NCBI GenBank assembly: GCA_900539185.1
Contig: UQBG01000013.1
Span: forward strand, 1-64,000
DNA length: 64,000 nt
Direction of reading: 5' to 3'
Origin: an uncultured Clostridium sp.
GTDB lineage: Bacteria > Bacillota > Clostridia > Lachnospirales > Lachnospiraceae
The notes under the pieces are model-generated. The model saw nothing but the letters and a program-made list of their open reading frames with translations, ran no database searches and was not told the origin of the DNA. The position numbers were made by a program, and so were the translations under genes. Of this stretch, positions 50,085-60,000 are shown one piece after another (positions within the stretch are counted from its first letter, which is position 1; each line of letters starts with the position of its first letter).

Positions 50085-52202
50085 TTAGCCCTTCTTTGCT
50101 GCCAGTACCTTATCCTGAACATTCTTTGGACACTTCTCATACTTCTCAAAGAACATTGAGTAGTTACCACGGCCCTGTGTAGATGAACGAAGTTCTGTTG
50201 AATAACCGAACATCTCAGCCAATGGAACGAATGCACGAACAATCTTACCACCGCCGATATCATCCATACTGTTGATCTGACCACGCTTAGCATTTAAGCT
50301 ACCGATTACATCGCCCATGTATTCCTCAGGCATAGTAACCTCAACCTTCATGATAGGCTCCAGTAATACTGCATCACCCTTTGCCATAGCATCCTTGAAT
50401 GCCATAGAACCAGCGATGTGGAATGCCATTTCTGAAGAATCGACTTCATGGTAAGAACCATCGTATACATCAGCCTTAACACCCAGTACCGGGAATCCGC
50501 CAAGGATACCGGCCTTAGCTGCCTCTTCGATACCTTCACCGATAGATGGGATGTATTCCTTCGGAATTGCACCACCGACAACGGAAGAAGTAAACTCGAA
50601 TGTCTGCTCGCCGTTTGGATCCATAGGTGTAAAGTGTACCTTACAGTGACCATACTGACCACGACCACCGGACTGCTTCGCATACTTGCTATCTACATCA
50701 ACAGCCTTTGTAAATGTTTCCTTATATGCTACCTGTGGAGCACCTACGTTAGCCTCTACCTTAAACTCACGAAGCAGACGGTCAACGATAACTTCCAAGT
50801 GTAACTCACCCATACCGGCGATAATGGTCTGACCTGTCTCTGCATCCGTATGAGCTCTGAATGTAGGATCCTCTTCAGCCAGCTTTGCTAAAGCTTCACC
50901 CATCTTACCCTGATCATTCTTTGTCTTAGGCTCAATAGCCAGCTCGATAACCGGCTCTGGGAATTCCATAGACTCCAGAATTACAGGATGCTGTTCATCA
51001 CAGATGGTATCACCGGTTGTTGTAAGCTTGAAGCCTACTGCTGCAGCGATATCACCGGAATATACCTTTTCGATCTCCTGACGCTTGTTCGCATGCATCT
51101 GAACGATACGTCCAACACGCTCCTTCTTACCCTTGGTTGCATTCAGGACATAAGATCCTGAATTCAGTGTACCAGAGTATACACGGAAGAATGCTAACTT
51201 ACCAACGAATGGGTCAGCCATGATCTTGAATGCCAGTGCTGCGAATGGTTCATCATCAGATGAATGACGAACAACCTCGTTACCATCCTCATCTACACCA
51301 GTGATATCCGGGATATCTGTAGGTGCAGGCATGAACTCGATAACACCGTCCAGCATCTTCTGAACACCCTTGTTCTTATATGCAGAACCACAATATACAG
51401 GAACTGCTTCACATGCGATGGTCCCCTTACGAAGTACAGCCTTCATCTCATCAACGGTAGGCTCTTCCCCTTCCAGGTACTTCTCCATAAGATCATCATC
51501 TAACTCACAAATCTTCTCTACCAGATTCTCATGCCACTTGTCAGCTAACTCCTTCAAGTCAGCAGGAATCTCTGTAATCTCGATATCTTCGCCCTTATCA
51601 TCCTTGTAATAATAAGCATCCATCTCGAACAGGTCGATCAAACCAACGAAGTCATCTTCCTGACCGATAGGAATCTGTACAGGAATCGCATTCTTACCCA
51701 GACGATCAATGATTGTCTGAACAGAATAGAAGAAGTCTGCACCCATTTTATCCATCTTATTGATGAATGCCATACGAGGTACGTTGTAGGTATCAGCCTG
51801 ACGCCATACATTCTCTGACTGTGGCTCAACACCGGCCTTGGCATCAAACACACCAACAGCTCCGTCCAATACACGAAGGGAACGCTCTACCTCTACAGTA
51901 AAGTCAACGTGTCCTGGAGTATCGATAATGTTGATACGATGCTCTAATGCACCTGGCTTCTTCTTATGATGATCCTCTAAGGTCCAGTGACAGGTTGTAG
52001 CTGCAGAAGTGATTGTTATACCTCTTTCCTGCTCCTGCTCCATCCAGTCCATGGTAGCTGTACCTTCATGAGTATCACCAATCTTATAATTAACACCGGT
52101 ATAATATAACACACGCTCGGTCAGAGTTGTCTTACCAGCATCTATATGTGCCATAATACCGATATTTCTGGTTCTCTCCAATGGATATTCTCTTCCACTC
52201 AA
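50085..52202 (-). CDS. fusA: Elongation factor G
   Basis: 705 residues, ribosomal translocase. G1 motif A-H-I-D-A-G-K-T-T (near 18), D-T-P-G-H (near 92), N-K-M-D (near 146), and the domain IV/V region intact (G-R-G-Q-Y-G-H near 510). The start codon is TTG at 52202, with GGAGG upstream; there is no in-frame ATG near the conserved N-terminus. It lies between rpsG and tuf in the usual order. Confidence 0.97.
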   Translation of the reverse strand: MSGREYPLERTRNIGIMAHIDAGKTTLTERVLYYTGVNYKIGDTHEGTATMDWMEQEQERGITITSAATTCHWTLEDHHKKKPGALEHRINIIDTPGHVDFTVEVERSLRVLDGAVGVFDAKAGVEPQSENVWRQADTYNVPRMAFINKMDKMGADFFYSVQTIIDRLGKNAIPVQIPIGQEDDFVGLIDLFEMDAYYYKDDKGEDIEITEIPADLKELADKWHENLVEKICELDDDLMEKYLEGEEPTVDEMKAVLRKGTIACEAVPVYCGSAYKNKGVQKMLDGVIEFMPAPTDIPDITGVDEDGNEVVRHSSDDEPFAALAFKIMADPFVGKLAFFRVYSGTLNSGSYVLNATKGKKERVGRIVQMHANKRQEIEKVYSGDIAAAVGFKLTTTGDTICDEQHPVILESMEFPEPVIELAIEPKTKNDQGKMGEALAKLAEEDPTFRAHTDAETGQTIIAGMGELHLEVIVDRLLREFKVEANVGAPQVAYKETFTKAVDVDSKYAKQSGGRGQYGHCKVHFTPMDPNGEQTFEFTSSVVGGAIPKEYIPSIGEGIEEAAKAGILGGFPVLGVKADVYDGSYHEVDSSEMAFHIAGSMAFKDAMAKGDAVLLEPIMKVEVTMPEEYMGDVIGSLNAKRGQINSMDDIGGGKIVRAFVPLAEMFGYSTELRSSTQGRGNYSMFFEKYEKCPKNVQDKVLAAKKG

Positions 52203-52245
52203 GGTATTTTCCTCCTTAATTTTTTAAGTGCACAAAATCCAACGA

Positions 52246-52716
52246 CTAGAATCTGTAATGTGCAAAAGCCTTGTTTGCTTCTGCCATCTTGTGCATATCT
52301 TCCTTCTTCTTAACAGATGCACCTGTATTGTTGGCTGCATCCAGAATCTCCTTTGCAAGTCTCTCTTCCATAGTCTTCTCACTTCTTGCACGAGAGTAAG
52401 TAGTGATCCAACGGAGACCTAATGCCTGACGTCTGTCAGGGCGAACTTCGATAGGTACCTGATAGGTAGCACCACCGATACGTCTTGCCTTTACCTCAAG
52501 TAATGGCATAATGTTGTTCATTGCTTCATTGAATACTTCCAAAGCATCCTTACCGGTTTCCTCAGCAACACGGTCAAATGCACCGTAAACGATCTTCTGG
52601 GCAACACCCTTCTTACCGTCTAACATGATGTTATTGATCAGCTTAGTAACCACTTTATCCTTGTAAATAGGATCTGGAAGTACATCTCTTTTCTGAATAT
52701 GTCCTTTACGTGGCAC
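52246..52716 (-). CDS. rpsG: Ribosomal protein S7
   Basis: 156 residues, the standard length. It starts with GTG at 52716 (GGAGGG upstream), giving MPRKGHIQKRDV. Conserved G-G-A-T-Y-Q-V-P and R-P-D-R-R-Q-A-L-G-L-R-W are present. It nucleates assembly of the 30S head by binding 16S rRNA. The 176-base gap to rpsL contains a symmetric AAGCTAA...TTAGCTT element (52744-52766) and a small ACCCG/CGGGT hairpin near 52780, possibly used for translational control. Confidence 0.97.
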   Translation of the reverse strand: MPRKGHIQKRDVLPDPIYKDKVVTKLINNIMLDGKKGVAQKIVYGAFDRVAEETGKDALEVFNEAMNNIMPLLEVKARRIGGATYQVPIEVRPDRRQALGLRWITTYSRARSEKTMEERLAKEILDAANNTGASVKKKEDMHKMAEANKAFAHYRF

Positions 52717-52892
52717 GGTTCTTCCCTCCTTAAAAAATATTGAAAGCTAATAATATTATTTAGCTTAAAGGTACTCACACCCGGTTACTACGGGTATGTT
52801 CGTGCGGATTATGCTTACATTTTATCTATATAGGAAAAACATAGCCTACTCCAGCACTATTAAATTTTAGACACTACATTAGTCCTGACGGT

Positions 52893-53312
52893 CTATTTAG
52901 CATCCTTAGGTCTCTTAGCACCATACTTAGAACGAGCCTGACGTCTCTTAGCAACGCCTGCTGTATCCAAAGTACCACGAATGATATGATATCTGGTACC
53001 TGGAAGGTCCTTTACTCTACCACCACGGATCAGAACAACGCTGTGCTCCTGAAGGTTATGACCTTCTCCCGGGATATAGCTGGTAACTTCGATTCCGTTA
53101 GAAAGACGAACTCTGGCGATCTTACGAAGAGCAGAGTTAGGCTTCTTAGGAGTAGCTGTCTTAACAGCGGTACAAACTCCTCTCTTCTGTGGAGCAGAAG
53201 TATCTGTAGGCTTCTTCTTTAATGAGTTGTAACCCTTCTGAAGAGCTGGTGCAGTAGACTTTGCTTCAACAGTCTGTCTTCCCTTTCTAACTAACTGGTT
53301 AAATGTTGGCAT
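52893..53312 (-). CDS. rpsL: Ribosomal protein S12
   Basis: 139 residues from ATG 53312 (AGGAGGTG upstream); the frame extends upstream but the family N-terminus MPTFNQLVRKGR fixes the start. The accuracy-centre motifs T-P-K-K-P-N-S-A-L-R-K and G-G-R-V-K-D-L-P-G have the wild-type lysines whose change gives streptomycin resistance. First gene of the str operon, with a consensus promoter at 53398-53426. Confidence 0.97.
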   Translation of the reverse strand: MPTFNQLVRKGRQTVEAKSTAPALQKGYNSLKKKPTDTSAPQKRGVCTAVKTATPKKPNSALRKIARVRLSNGIEVTSYIPGEGHNLQEHSVVLIRGGRVKDLPGTRYHIIRGTLDTAGVAKRRQARSKYGAKRPKDAK

Positions 53313-53397
53313 GTTTTTCACCTCCTGTGATTATAATAGTATAGCCGCATTTTGCGAACTTTAAAAGCACGCGCAACCTAATTACGCATGCTTTATC

Positions 53398-53426
53398 ATT
53401 ATATCTATGTAATTTTCTCCTGTCAA
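53398..53426 (-). promoter_or_regulatory. Consensus promoter of the str operon
   Basis: On the minus strand: TTGACA (53421-53426), 17-base spacer, TATAAT (53398-53403), a perfect sigma-A consensus. The leader to rpsL is about 80 bases. Confidence 0.92.
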
Positions 53427-53477
53427 GCACTATTCCATAACTTTTCGGTGCTTTTGCGTGCTTTTATATAGCGGTTT

Positions 53478-53966
53478 TTAGATTCCAAACATTTCCCTGC
53501 ACAGCTTCCGCCCGGAATCCGTACGAAAGATCGTCTTATAGGCATGTGCAACCGCTTCCTTTGAAGCACCATCCTCGTGCAGATTCACCAGAAAATCCGC
53601 CTCCACCAGAATCTGGTAGTCCTTTCCATCCATATCCGTATAGGTATGATGATGACCGACCAGATAACAGACCCGCTTTACAACCGCACCTTCACAGCCC
53701 AGATTCAGCAACAGCTCCTTTGCCTCATCCGGTCCCAGCTCCTCCTGGTGCTTTCCGTTGCAGTCTCCATACAGCTCCTCGGACTTTCGAATCCCGATAT
53801 CATGTACATAGGCTGCTATCTCCAGTATATAGAGTTCCTCCCCGGACAGCCCTTCCAGCTCTCCGATCAGCTTTGCAAAGGCATGAACCTTCACAAAATG
53901 CTGGATTCTGGCAGAATCCCCGCAATCATACTTTACCATTGACAAAAATACATCATTCAGCTTCAT
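53478..53966 (-). CDS. HD-domain phosphohydrolase (small, YfbR/RelA-like style)
   Basis: 162 residues with the HD set: H-F-V-K-V-H-A-F-A near 23-30, Y-V-H-D-I-G-I (HD pair near 54), H-H-H-T near 102-104 and an Asp in V-E-A-D-F-L-V (near 121). This is the usual pattern for soluble HD hydrolases of nucleotides. ATG 53966 follows CAGGAG, 17 bases after the HAD phosphatase stop; probably co-transcribed with it. Substrate unknown. Confidence 0.85.
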   Translation of the reverse strand: MKLNDVFLSMVKYDCGDSARIQHFVKVHAFAKLIGELEGLSGEELYILEIAAYVHDIGIRKSEELYGDCNGKHQEELGPDEAKELLLNLGCEGAVVKRVCYLVGHHHTYTDMDGKDYQILVEADFLVNLHEDGASKEAVAHAYKTIFRTDSGRKLCREMFGI

Positions 53967-53983
53967 ATGTTTCCCTGCTCCTG

Positions 53984-54793
53984 TTATATCATCACATACT
54001 TCTCGATTACCGGAACCAGACCATCCTCATCATTGGATCCGGTGATCACATCAGCTGCTTCCTTCACTACATCCTTCGCATTCGCCATCGCTACGCCCAC
54101 ACCGGCATATCGGATCATCGAGATATCATTATAGCCATCCCCACAACAGATGACATCTTCCTTCCTTATTCCCAACTGCTGAACCAGACGATCCAGTGAT
54201 GCTGCCTTATCGATATTCTGTGCCATAATCTCCAGGAAGAAGTCCTCCGACTTGAAAATACTCAGCTTGTCTCCCAGGCTTGCCAGAAGTTCATCCTCAC
54301 ACTGCTTAATATCCTTCGGATCTCCCGAAAACAGACACTTGTTAATCGGAAATGTCACATAACTCGGAAAATCTTTCACCTGACGAATTGTCAGATGATT
54401 GATTCTGGCCTCAAACTCCGCGTATTCATTAACGCTAGTTGCAGAAATCGCCCACTGATCCTGATAGGTAAAGAGACTAAGCCCATACTTAACAGCTGCA
54501 TTGTACAGTTCCCGCAGATACTGATGCTCCAACGTCTGCTGGAACACGACTTCTCCCGTCCTGCAGTCTATGATTCTTGCTCCGTTAAATGCCAATATAT
54601 AGCCGCCATAGCTTTTCAGCTCTAACAGCTCTGCAATCTGACGAATCCCTTCTGTCGGCCGACCGGATGCCAGTGCTACGATATGCCCTGCCTGCTGCAT
54701 CTTCATGATGGCTTCCCTTGTCTTCGGACTTACTTCCTTCTGTGAGTTCGTCAGGGTTCCGTCCAGATCCAGAACCAGTATTTTCTTAGCCAT
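53984..54793 (-). CDS. Cof-type HAD-IIB sugar/nucleotide phosphatase
   Basis: 269 residues. HAD motifs: D-L-D-G-T-L-T (nucleophile Asp10, motif I), A-S-G-R-P (motif II), K near 200, and G-D-G-Y-N-D-I-S-M (motif IV, near 218). The cap is the IIB type between motifs II and III. Such enzymes dephosphorylate sugar phosphates, PLP or flavin precursors; the target here cannot be told. RBS GGAG before ATG 54793. Confidence 0.92.
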   Translation of the reverse strand: MAKKILVLDLDGTLTNSQKEVSPKTREAIMKMQQAGHIVALASGRPTEGIRQIAELLELKSYGGYILAFNGARIIDCRTGEVVFQQTLEHQYLRELYNAAVKYGLSLFTYQDQWAISATSVNEYAEFEARINHLTIRQVKDFPSYVTFPINKCLFSGDPKDIKQCEDELLASLGDKLSIFKSEDFFLEIMAQNIDKAASLDRLVQQLGIRKEDVICCGDGYNDISMIRYAGVGVAMANAKDVVKEAADVITGSNDEDGLVPVIEKYVMI

Positions 54794-54869
54794 GTGTTTC
54801 TCCTTTATTCCGTCTGTTATCTTGCTTCTTCTCTATCACTCTGTTTGTTCTTTGCTGCTTTATCGGTTG

Positions 54870-55931
54870 CTATTCGGTCGGTTCCTCCGTACTCGTGTTC
54901 TGCACGGTAAAATGAATCCGATTCCATGCATCTTCGTCCACGTTTTTCGAGAACTTCCAAGAGCTGTCCACTTCCTTCAGATAATCTGCATATACGTTAG
55001 CAAAATACTCCTTCTTCATTTCAGATTCCAGCTCAGCCTTCTTCGTCTGTGTCGCCTCTGCATCCGTAATCGCTATCATCTGGAATACATGATAGCCATA
55101 TTCACTTTCCACCACACCCAGATAGTCTCCATCCTTCAGTGCGTAGATTTGGTCTGCCAGTTCCTGTCCGTACTGATCAACATATTCATCATAAGACATG
55201 GTATAGAAGTTCGAGTTTGTACAGCCATACTCATAGGCTGCTGTCTCTATATTCAAAGGATCCTCTTCGCTGACAATGCGGTCATAGGCCTCCTTTGCCG
55301 TATTATACTGTGTTGCCTTCTCTTCTTCCGTCAGTGCCACAAAATTCTCTTCCCCCTGCTCCAGATACGTCGGAAAATACAGATCATAAACCTTCGTCTG
55401 CCGGCACTGCTCATCGGATACTTCTACATTCCCCTGCTGCATGATCCGGTCATAAACCTTTGATGCAATGGCGTTTTCCTGATAAACCTTCTCTGCCACC
55501 TCCTGTGTGACTCCGGTTTCCTCTTTATCTGCATCTGTCAGACCTGCCATGAAGTCTTCCGCACGCTTTTTTATCTGTTCTGTTTCATCCTGTGTCAAAG
55601 CCACACCAAAGGAATCCGCCTTCGTTACCAGCACCTTAACCTGCATGATCTCTTCGATCATATCTTCTTTTGTAATCGTTTCTACTGTCTGCGTATCTCC
55701 GTCTTCATTCTGCAGTTCCACTGCCCAGATTCCGCTTCCGTAGTTCTTCTCATACTCCTGCTGAATCGTCTTTGCATACACCCAGACTTCATTCAGGTAG
55801 ACCGACTCATCTCCAACCGTAAATACTTCCACCTTCTGAGAGTCTCCATCTGCTGCATTTTGTCCACAGCCGGTGCATGCCAGCACACCTGCTATGACCA
55901 GCATCAGTCCCCATTTTTTTATACCTCGCAT
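54870..55931 (-). CDS. SurA/PrsA-like lipoprotein (peptidyl-prolyl isomerase family), second copy
   Basis: 353 residues. Lipoprotein signal with lipobox-like A-C-T-G-C (near 19-23), then a SurA N-terminal-type helical region (about 40-190: V-Y-L-N-E-V, M-I-E-E-I-M, a V-T-K-A-D segment) and a parvulin-like segment (about 240-300) with a E-S-E-Y-G-Y-H-V-F-Q strand. Probably folds secreted proteins outside the membrane. A paralogue lies 60 bases upstream; the two share V-Y-L-N-E-V and the E-Y-G-Y-x-V motif. GGAGG before ATG 55931. Confidence 0.8.
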   Translation of the reverse strand: MRGIKKWGLMLVIAGVLACTGCGQNAADGDSQKVEVFTVGDESVYLNEVWVYAKTIQQEYEKNYGSGIWAVELQNEDGDTQTVETITKEDMIEEIMQVKVLVTKADSFGVALTQDETEQIKKRAEDFMAGLTDADKEETGVTQEVAEKVYQENAIASKVYDRIMQQGNVEVSDEQCRQTKVYDLYFPTYLEQGEENFVALTEEEKATQYNTAKEAYDRIVSEEDPLNIETAAYEYGCTNSNFYTMSYDEYVDQYGQELADQIYALKDGDYLGVVESEYGYHVFQMIAITDAEATQTKKAELESEMKKEYFANVYADYLKEVDSSWKFSKNVDEDAWNRIHFTVQNTSTEEPTE

Positions 55932-55991
55932 ATACAGCCTCCGTCTCCTGCTCCTCTTAGCTTTCCGTCGCCCATTTTTAACAAATCGTCT

Positions 55992-57017
55992 TTATAAGAA
56001 TTCCTGCAGCGAAAATGCATTCCATACATCAGTTTCTACATCATCATCGGAAATCGGAAATGCATCAAACCACTCCTGCTCCTGATTTTTAACGGCCTCC
56101 TGCGTTGCAGAATTCTGATAGTATGAGTTCACGCTGTCGGTATAGTCCTGATCCTCTGATGCTACCACCTTAACGATCGTATAACCATACTCATTTTCGA
56201 TCACATCGCTGATTTCACCATCCGACAGACCGTAGGTCTCCTTTATGCTGTCTGATGTTGCATGTGTGGTTCCGGAAGTAGCCGCCAGATCATACTCTGC
56301 GATCAGATCATCCAGATCCTCCCCATCCTTCAGTCTTGCCAGTGCCTCTTCTGCCTGTGCTTTCTTCTGTGCCTGTTCATCCTCAGATAGATACTCATAA
56401 TTGCCATCTGCATCTGTTATCGCATTTCCACTCTCGTCGATCTTAACCCGCAGAAACACCAGCTTCTCAATCGTACCGTAGCTTACCGTCTCTGTCTGTT
56501 CCACATTGGAGGCCAACTGAGACTCCAGCTTACGAATCATATAAATCTGTGTAAATACATGTGTCAGAAGGTCCTTATCCAGACCGAACTTCGCCTGCTT
56601 GTCCTTATCATAATTCTCCATGAACTTGTCTGCCTCTGAGTCTACCTCTGCCATCTCATCGTCTGTCAGGCTGATTCCTTCCTCGACTGCTTTCAGATAC
56701 AGGATCTTAGACTGCCGGATCTGCTTCAACAGCTGTGCCTTATATGCTTCATCCATGGTCGGATACTGTTCGCTGAAATATGTACTCAGATCCGTACCGT
56801 CTGCTACACCCATGGAGGACAGAAATGCAAGTGCATAGTAGTTCACTTCATTTAAGTATACCTCATCATCTCCCACCTTCATGACCAGCACATCTGCCGG
56901 ATCCTTTCCATTGCTGGCTGCCTGCGTACTTCCCTGTTCTTCTTTACCACAGCCTGCCAGTAACGTTGTGGCACATAAAACAACCATCATTATGATACTT
57001 ACCAGTTTCTTTTTCAT
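55992..57017 (-). CDS. SurA/PrsA-like lipoprotein, first copy
   Basis: 341 residues. Signal peptide with lipobox L-L-A-G-C (near 19-23), a SurA N-like helical chaperone region (about 45-190; V-Y-L-N-E-V, L-K-Q-I-R-Q-S-K) and a parvulin-like module (about 190-290) ending E-N-E-Y-G-Y-T-I-V-K-V. Acidic C-terminus. The isomerase core looks divergent, so it may be mainly a chaperone. Located 44 bases downstream of mfd and upstream of the second paralogue. Confidence 0.8.
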   Translation of the reverse strand: MKKKLVSIIMMVVLCATTLLAGCGKEEQGSTQAASNGKDPADVLVMKVGDDEVYLNEVNYYALAFLSSMGVADGTDLSTYFSEQYPTMDEAYKAQLLKQIRQSKILYLKAVEEGISLTDDEMAEVDSEADKFMENYDKDKQAKFGLDKDLLTHVFTQIYMIRKLESQLASNVEQTETVSYGTIEKLVFLRVKIDESGNAITDADGNYEYLSEDEQAQKKAQAEEALARLKDGEDLDDLIAEYDLAATSGTTHATSDSIKETYGLSDGEISDVIENEYGYTIVKVVASEDQDYTDSVNSYYQNSATQEAVKNQEQEWFDAFPISDDDVETDVWNAFSLQEFL

Positions 57018-57061
57018 CCCTGTACTCCTTTTTCACATTTGATTCTATACTACCACTTCTT

Positions 57062-60000
57062 CTAGCGGTCTATCAATAGATGAATCTCATTTATCACACT
57101 TTCGACACAATTCAGCGTTTCCTTGCGGTTCATCGGCTGTGTCCGCAGAATAAACGCCGGTGCCTTCGTCAGATCCATCCGCATCCTTCCGTTATACTGC
57201 TTCATAAATGTATCGATCTTTTCCGTATTCACCTTTGCCTTTGGATACATGATAAAATGCAGTTCCTGTCCCTTTCGGGAAACCTCCGCAATATAAGCAT
57301 CATGCGCTCTGCTCTTTACCATCGCAATTTCCAGCAGATTCTCAACGGCCGACGGCAGTTCTCCAAACCGGTCAATCAGTTCATCCTGCATATCCTCCAG
57401 AGCTTCCTGACTGTCAATGCCTGCGATCCGCTTATATAACTCCAGCTTTGTGAACTCATTCTTCACGTAAGATGCCGGAATATATGCATCCATCGGCAGT
57501 TCGACCGTTGTCTCAAAGGATTCCTCTACGGCTTCCCCCTTCTGCTCCCGAATCGCATCATTCAGCATCTTGCAGTACAGGTCATATCCGACTGCCTCCA
57601 TATGCCCGGACTGATCCTCACCCAGCAGATTGCCGGCTCCCCGGATCTCCAGATCCCGCAGTGCGATCCGATAGCCGGAACCCAGATCCGTAAACTCCCG
57701 GATGGCCTGCAGACGTTTCTCCGCCGTTTCCTTCAGCATCTTATCCTTGCGATACATCAGGAATGCAGATGCCCGGCGGTTCGAACGTCCCACACGTCCC
57801 CGAAGCTGATAAAGCTGGGAAAGCCCGAAGTTCTCCGCATCCTGTATAATCATGGTATTTACATTCGATATATCAAGTCCGGTCTCGATGATCGTGGTCG
57901 TAACCAGCACATCAATATCTCCATTAATGAACTGATACATGATCGTCTCCAGTTCCCGTTCCTTCATCTGTCCATGCGCATATGCAATCCTTGCCTCCGG
58001 CAAGAGTTCCTGCAGTCTGGATGTTACCAGATCGATATCATTCACACGGTTATATACATAGTAGACCTGACCACCTCTTGCCAGCTCCCGGTTTACAGCC
58101 TCCCGTACCAGCTCCGGATTATACTCCATTACATAAGTCTGGATCGCCTGCCGGTCAACCGGTGGTTCCTCCAGCAGACTCATGCTTCGGATCCCGATCA
58201 GACTCATATGAAGCGTTCGCGGAATCGGTGTTGCCGTCAGTGTCAGTACGTCTACATCCTTCTTTATCTGCTTGATCTTCTCCTTATGTGCCACTCCAAA
58301 CCGCTGTTCCTCATCGATTACCAGAAGTCCCAGATTCTTATAAACAATATCCTTGGATAACAGCCGATGGGTACCGATCACGATATCAACGGTACCATCC
58401 TTCAGTCCGGCCAGAATCTTCTTCTGCTCCGTCGGTGTGCAGAATCTGGATAGCATCTTCACCGTGACCGGATAGTTCTGCATGCGTTCCAGAAATGTAG
58501 CAAAATGCTGCTGTGCCAGAATCGTTGTCGGAACCAGATACGCTACCTGCTTTCCGTCCTGTACTGCCTTAAACGCCGCCCGGATCGCTACCTCTGTCTT
58601 ACCATAACCGACATCTCCGCAGATCAGGCGATCCATGATCCGATGGCTCTCCATATCTTCCTTCGTCTCTGCAATCGCCTTCATCTGATCCTCTGTCTCA
58701 TCATATGGAAATGCCTCTTCAAACTCCTTCTGCCATACGGTATCCGGTGAATACGCATAACCCTCTCGTTCCTGACGCACAGCATACAGATTCACCAGTT
58801 CCTTTGCAATGCCTGCCACATGACCCTTTACCCGGTTCTTCGTTGCCTGCCATGCAGTACCGCCCAGCTTGTCAAGCTTCGGTCTGGCCCCTTCCTTACT
58901 GGAATACTTCTGTATCACATCCAACTGGGAGGCCAGGATATAAAGCTTGCTGTTATCCTTATATTCGATCGTAATATAATCCTTTGCTACCTTGTCGACC
59001 TCGATCTTCTCGATGCCCCGGTAGATCCCGATTCCATGGTTCTCATGAACCACATAATCCCCTACGGACAGATCATCAAAGCTATGAATCTTCTCCCCAC
59101 TGTACTTTGGTTTTATCCGTTTGTGCTTCTTCTGTTCACCGGTCTGGAAGATATCGCTTTCACTCACTACCACCAGCTTCTGTTCCGGGAACTCAAAGCC
59201 CTTTGCCAGACGTCCGGCTGCCACCATGACCTCAGACGCCCGAAGCTGCCGTTCCATATCCTCACTATAAAATGCAGATATTTCATAGTCCTCCAGCTCT
59301 GCGGTGATCCGCTTTGCTCTCGTTGCGGAGCTGCATAAAAGAACGATCGAATACCCCTTCTTCTTCCATGTTTCTACATTCTTTATCAGCAGATCAAAAT
59401 GATTGTTATAAGACTGGACGGTTTTCGTCTCCCAGAAAACCGATCGTTCCACCTTCCAGTCCGGCAGCTCCTGCTGCAGTGCCATACACAGCAAAGCAGA
59501 CCGCTGCTCCAGGTTGTGCTGTACCTCCGCCACACTGTAGAGCAGCTCCGCCTGTCCCGGCAGGATATACCCTCCCTCCAGACGGCTCTTCATGTTCTCC
59601 CGGAACTCTGTCTCATATGCCTTCAGGCTTTCCTCTACCCGCTTCGGTTCATCCACAAACACACCGGTATTCTCCGGAAAATAATCCAGAATCGATACCA
59701 GTGACGCATAAAAATATGGTAAATATCCATCGATTCCGATCGCCGTGTGCAACTCTGTCAGTTCCTCTTTCAATGCCTGCACTGCCCGGTTTAATCTGGC
59801 ATATGCCTCTGTCTGAAATGCATCCTTCAGTGTCTTTGCAGTCTTTTTATGTTCTTTCTCGATCGCCTTCAGCCCTGCTGCGATCCGTTCGTCGGTCAGT
59901 ACCGCCTCTGTCGCCGGATAGATTACCAGTGCCTTTACCTCCTCGATGGATCTCTGACTTTCTACATCGAAGCTGCGAAGGGAATCTACCTCATCTCCCC

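Noticed and set aside
53546..54199. Long plus-strand open frame opposite the HD and HAD genes
   Set aside because: Pro/His/Ser-rich translation without RBS, lying opposite two recognisable minus-strand genes; an antisense shadow.
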